Assembly: GCA_025928215.1 (NCBI GenBank)
Contig: JAICJW010000073.1
Location: 1-13,762, forward strand
DNA from: Chloroflexia bacterium
Lineage (GTDB): Bacteria > Chloroflexota > Chloroflexia > Thermomicrobiales > JALYUS01
Length of the DNA stretch: 13,762 nt
Direction of reading: 5' to 3'
This document shows positions 12,440 to 13,762 of this stretch, one piece after another (position 1 is the stretch's first letter; every line of letters starts with the position of its first letter). A program made the translations under genes and the position numbers. Under the pieces are notes generated by a model that was given only the letters and a program-made list of their open reading frames with translations, was not told the origin of the DNA and made no database searches.

Positions 12440-13762
12440 ATGTTTGAATCACTGAGCGACCGGTTGCAGGCCGTCTTCCAGCGCCTCGGCAGCCGCACGC
12501 GCATCACCGAAGAAGACGTGACGCAGGCGATGCGCGAAGTCCGCATCGCGCTGATCGAGGCCGATGTCAACCTCGGCGTCGTCAAGTCGTTCGTCGCGCG
12601 CGTGCGGGAGCAGGCGGTCGCGCTCGTCGGCGCGGACGCACAACGCGGCCTGAATCCGGCGCAGCAAATCATTGTGCTCGTCAACGACGCCTTGATCGAA
12701 CTGCTCGGTCGCGAGCGCGTGCCGCTCACCATCGCCACCGCGCCACCGACGATCATCATGCTCGTCGGCCTGCAAGGCTCCGGCAAGACGACGCACGCCG
12801 CGAAACTTGCCCTCCACTTGCAGAAGCAGGGCATCTCGTCGCTGCTCGTCGCGGCGGACATCTATCGCCCCGCCGCCGTCACCCAACTCGTCACCCTTGG
12901 CCAGCAGGTCGGCGTGCCGGTGCATGAGGAAGGGACGAGCGTCCCGCCCGTGCAGATCGTCCGGAACGCGCTGGCGGACGCCCAGGCGCGTGGCGCGCAT
13001 GTCGTCATCATTGATACCGCCGGCCGGTTGCAGATTGACGACGCGATGATGGATGAACTCGTCCAGATTCGCGACAATTTCCACCCGACGGAGACGCTGC
13101 TCGTCGCCGACGCAATGACGGGGCAGGCGGCGGTTGAGGTCGCCCAGACTTTCAACGAGCGCGTTGGGCTGACCGGCCTGATCCTGACGAAGGTGGACGG
13201 CGATGCGCGCGGCGGCGCGGCGCTCTCGATCCGCGAGGTGACGGGCGTACCAATCAAGTTCGTCGGCGTCGGCGAGCGCGTGGATCAACTCGACCCGTTC
13301 TACCCGGAACGAATGGCCTCGCGCATCCTCGGCATGGGCGATATGCTCTCGCTGATCGAGAAGGCGCAGCAGAATATCAATGAGGCGGACGCCGCCGAGA
13401 TGCAGGAGAAACTGCTCGAAGGTTCCTTCAACCTCGAAGACTTCCTCGCGCAGATGCAGCAGGTGAAAAAACTCGGCCCGATGGGCGAAATCCTGAAGAT
13501 GCTCCCCGGCATTGGCTCCCAACTGAAGGAGTTGCAGGCGCAGGTGGACGACAAGGAGATCGCGCGCGTTGAGGCGATCATCCACAGCATGACGCGCGAG
13601 GAGCGGCGGCACCCGGAAATCCTCAACTACAGCCGCCAGCAGCGCATCGCCAACGGCAGCGGCACGAACCGCGCCGAAGTGCGCGCGCTCCTCAAGCAGT
13701 TCGGCGAGGCGCAGAAGATGATGAGCCAGATGGGCCGGATGGCGAAGGGGCGCGGCGGCCTC
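12440..13762 (+). CDS. ffh: Signal recognition particle protein Ffh (3' end beyond window)
   Basis: SRP GTPase that binds signal peptides and SRP RNA and delivers ribosomes to FtsY. 441 codons are present with no stop before the window edge; with the family near 445-460 residues, only a short basic tail should be missing. N domain: about 1-90. G domain motifs: GLQGSGKTT (110-118), DIYRPAA (140-146), DTAGR (192-196), TKVDGDARGG (250-259) and GVGE (276-279). The methionine-rich M domain runs from about 295, with the finger segment QVKKLGPMGEILKMLPG and the RNA-binding region near SMTREERRHPEIL and RIANGSGT. The ATG at 12440 follows AAGGGG (12422-12427) by twelve bases, a rather long spacing, but MFESLSDRLQAVF is the usual family start. 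It has its own promoter and leader hairpin. Confidence 0.96.
   Translation, partial: MFESLSDRLQAVFQRLGSRTRITEEDVTQAMREVRIALIEADVNLGVVKSFVARVREQAVALVGADAQRGLNPAQQIIVLVNDALIELLGRERVPLTIATAPPTIIMLVGLQGSGKTTHAAKLALHLQKQGISSLLVAADIYRPAAVTQLVTLGQQVGVPVHEEGTSVPPVQIVRNALADAQARGAHVVIIDTAGRLQIDDAMMDELVQIRDNFHPTETLLVADAMTGQAAVEVAQTFNERVGLTGLILTKVDGDARGGAALSIREVTGVPIKFVGVGERVDQLDPFYPERMASRILGMGDMLSLIEKAQQNINEADAAEMQEKLLEGSFNLEDFLAQMQQVKKLGPMGEILKMLPGIGSQLKELQAQVDDKEIARVEAIIHSMTREERRHPEILNYSRQQRIANGSGTNRAEVRALLKQFGEAQKMMSQMGRMAKGRGGL

Noticed and set aside
12449..13612. Open frame of 387 codons on the minus strand
   Set aside because: It is antisense to ffh and shows no family features.

Overview
The window is GC-rich bacterial chromosome, densely packed, with many GTG starts, ATGA start/stop overlaps and short intergenic gaps. 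The gene complement (guaA, purD, ftsY, ffh) is housekeeping. The overall style, together with a PF10040-type Cas6 and an AUR1-like PAP2 protein, would fit a Chloroflexota/Thermomicrobia-like organism. That placement is an impression from the proteins and was not tested; no rRNA or other phylogenetic marker was analysed.

Layout. 20-520 (-): small coiled-coil protein. 650-3958 (+): a three-gene unit of a RusA-family Holliday junction resolvase, GMP synthase (guaA) and GARS (purD), read from a good promoter at 570-599. 3981-6097 (-), convergent to purD: an AUR1-like PAP2 membrane protein whose stop overlaps the start of a Cas6-like RNA endonuclease. 6316-7716 (+), divergent from PAP2: a secreted clan GH-A glycoside hydrolase. 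7775-8425 (-): a four-helix membrane protein with a HAAS-like N-terminus, separated from the hydrolase by a 12-bp perfect hairpin. 8527-9961 (+): a MidA/NDUFAF7-like methyltransferase and a zinc-ribbon miniprotein. 9958-10722 (-): a creatininase-family hydrolase whose tail overlaps the zinc-ribbon gene. 10850-11827 (+): ftsY. 11943-12233 (-): an ABM-like dimeric alpha/beta-barrel protein. 12440-end (+): ffh, open at the right edge and close to full length.

How the genes work together. guaA and purD are two non-consecutive steps of purine synthesis, and rusA is translationally coupled ahead of them. ftsY and ffh encode the SRP receptor and SRP GTPase, which act as a pair in co-translational membrane targeting; they sit close together but have separate promoters. 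The most unusual unit is the PAP2-Cas6 pair: a CRISPR-type pre-crRNA nuclease with an intact glycine-rich loop, no CRISPR array and no other cas gene in the window, coupled to a lipid-type phosphotransferase. No CRISPR array, tRNA, rRNA, insertion sequence or SRP RNA was seen. There is no gene-free stretch longer than about 210 bases.
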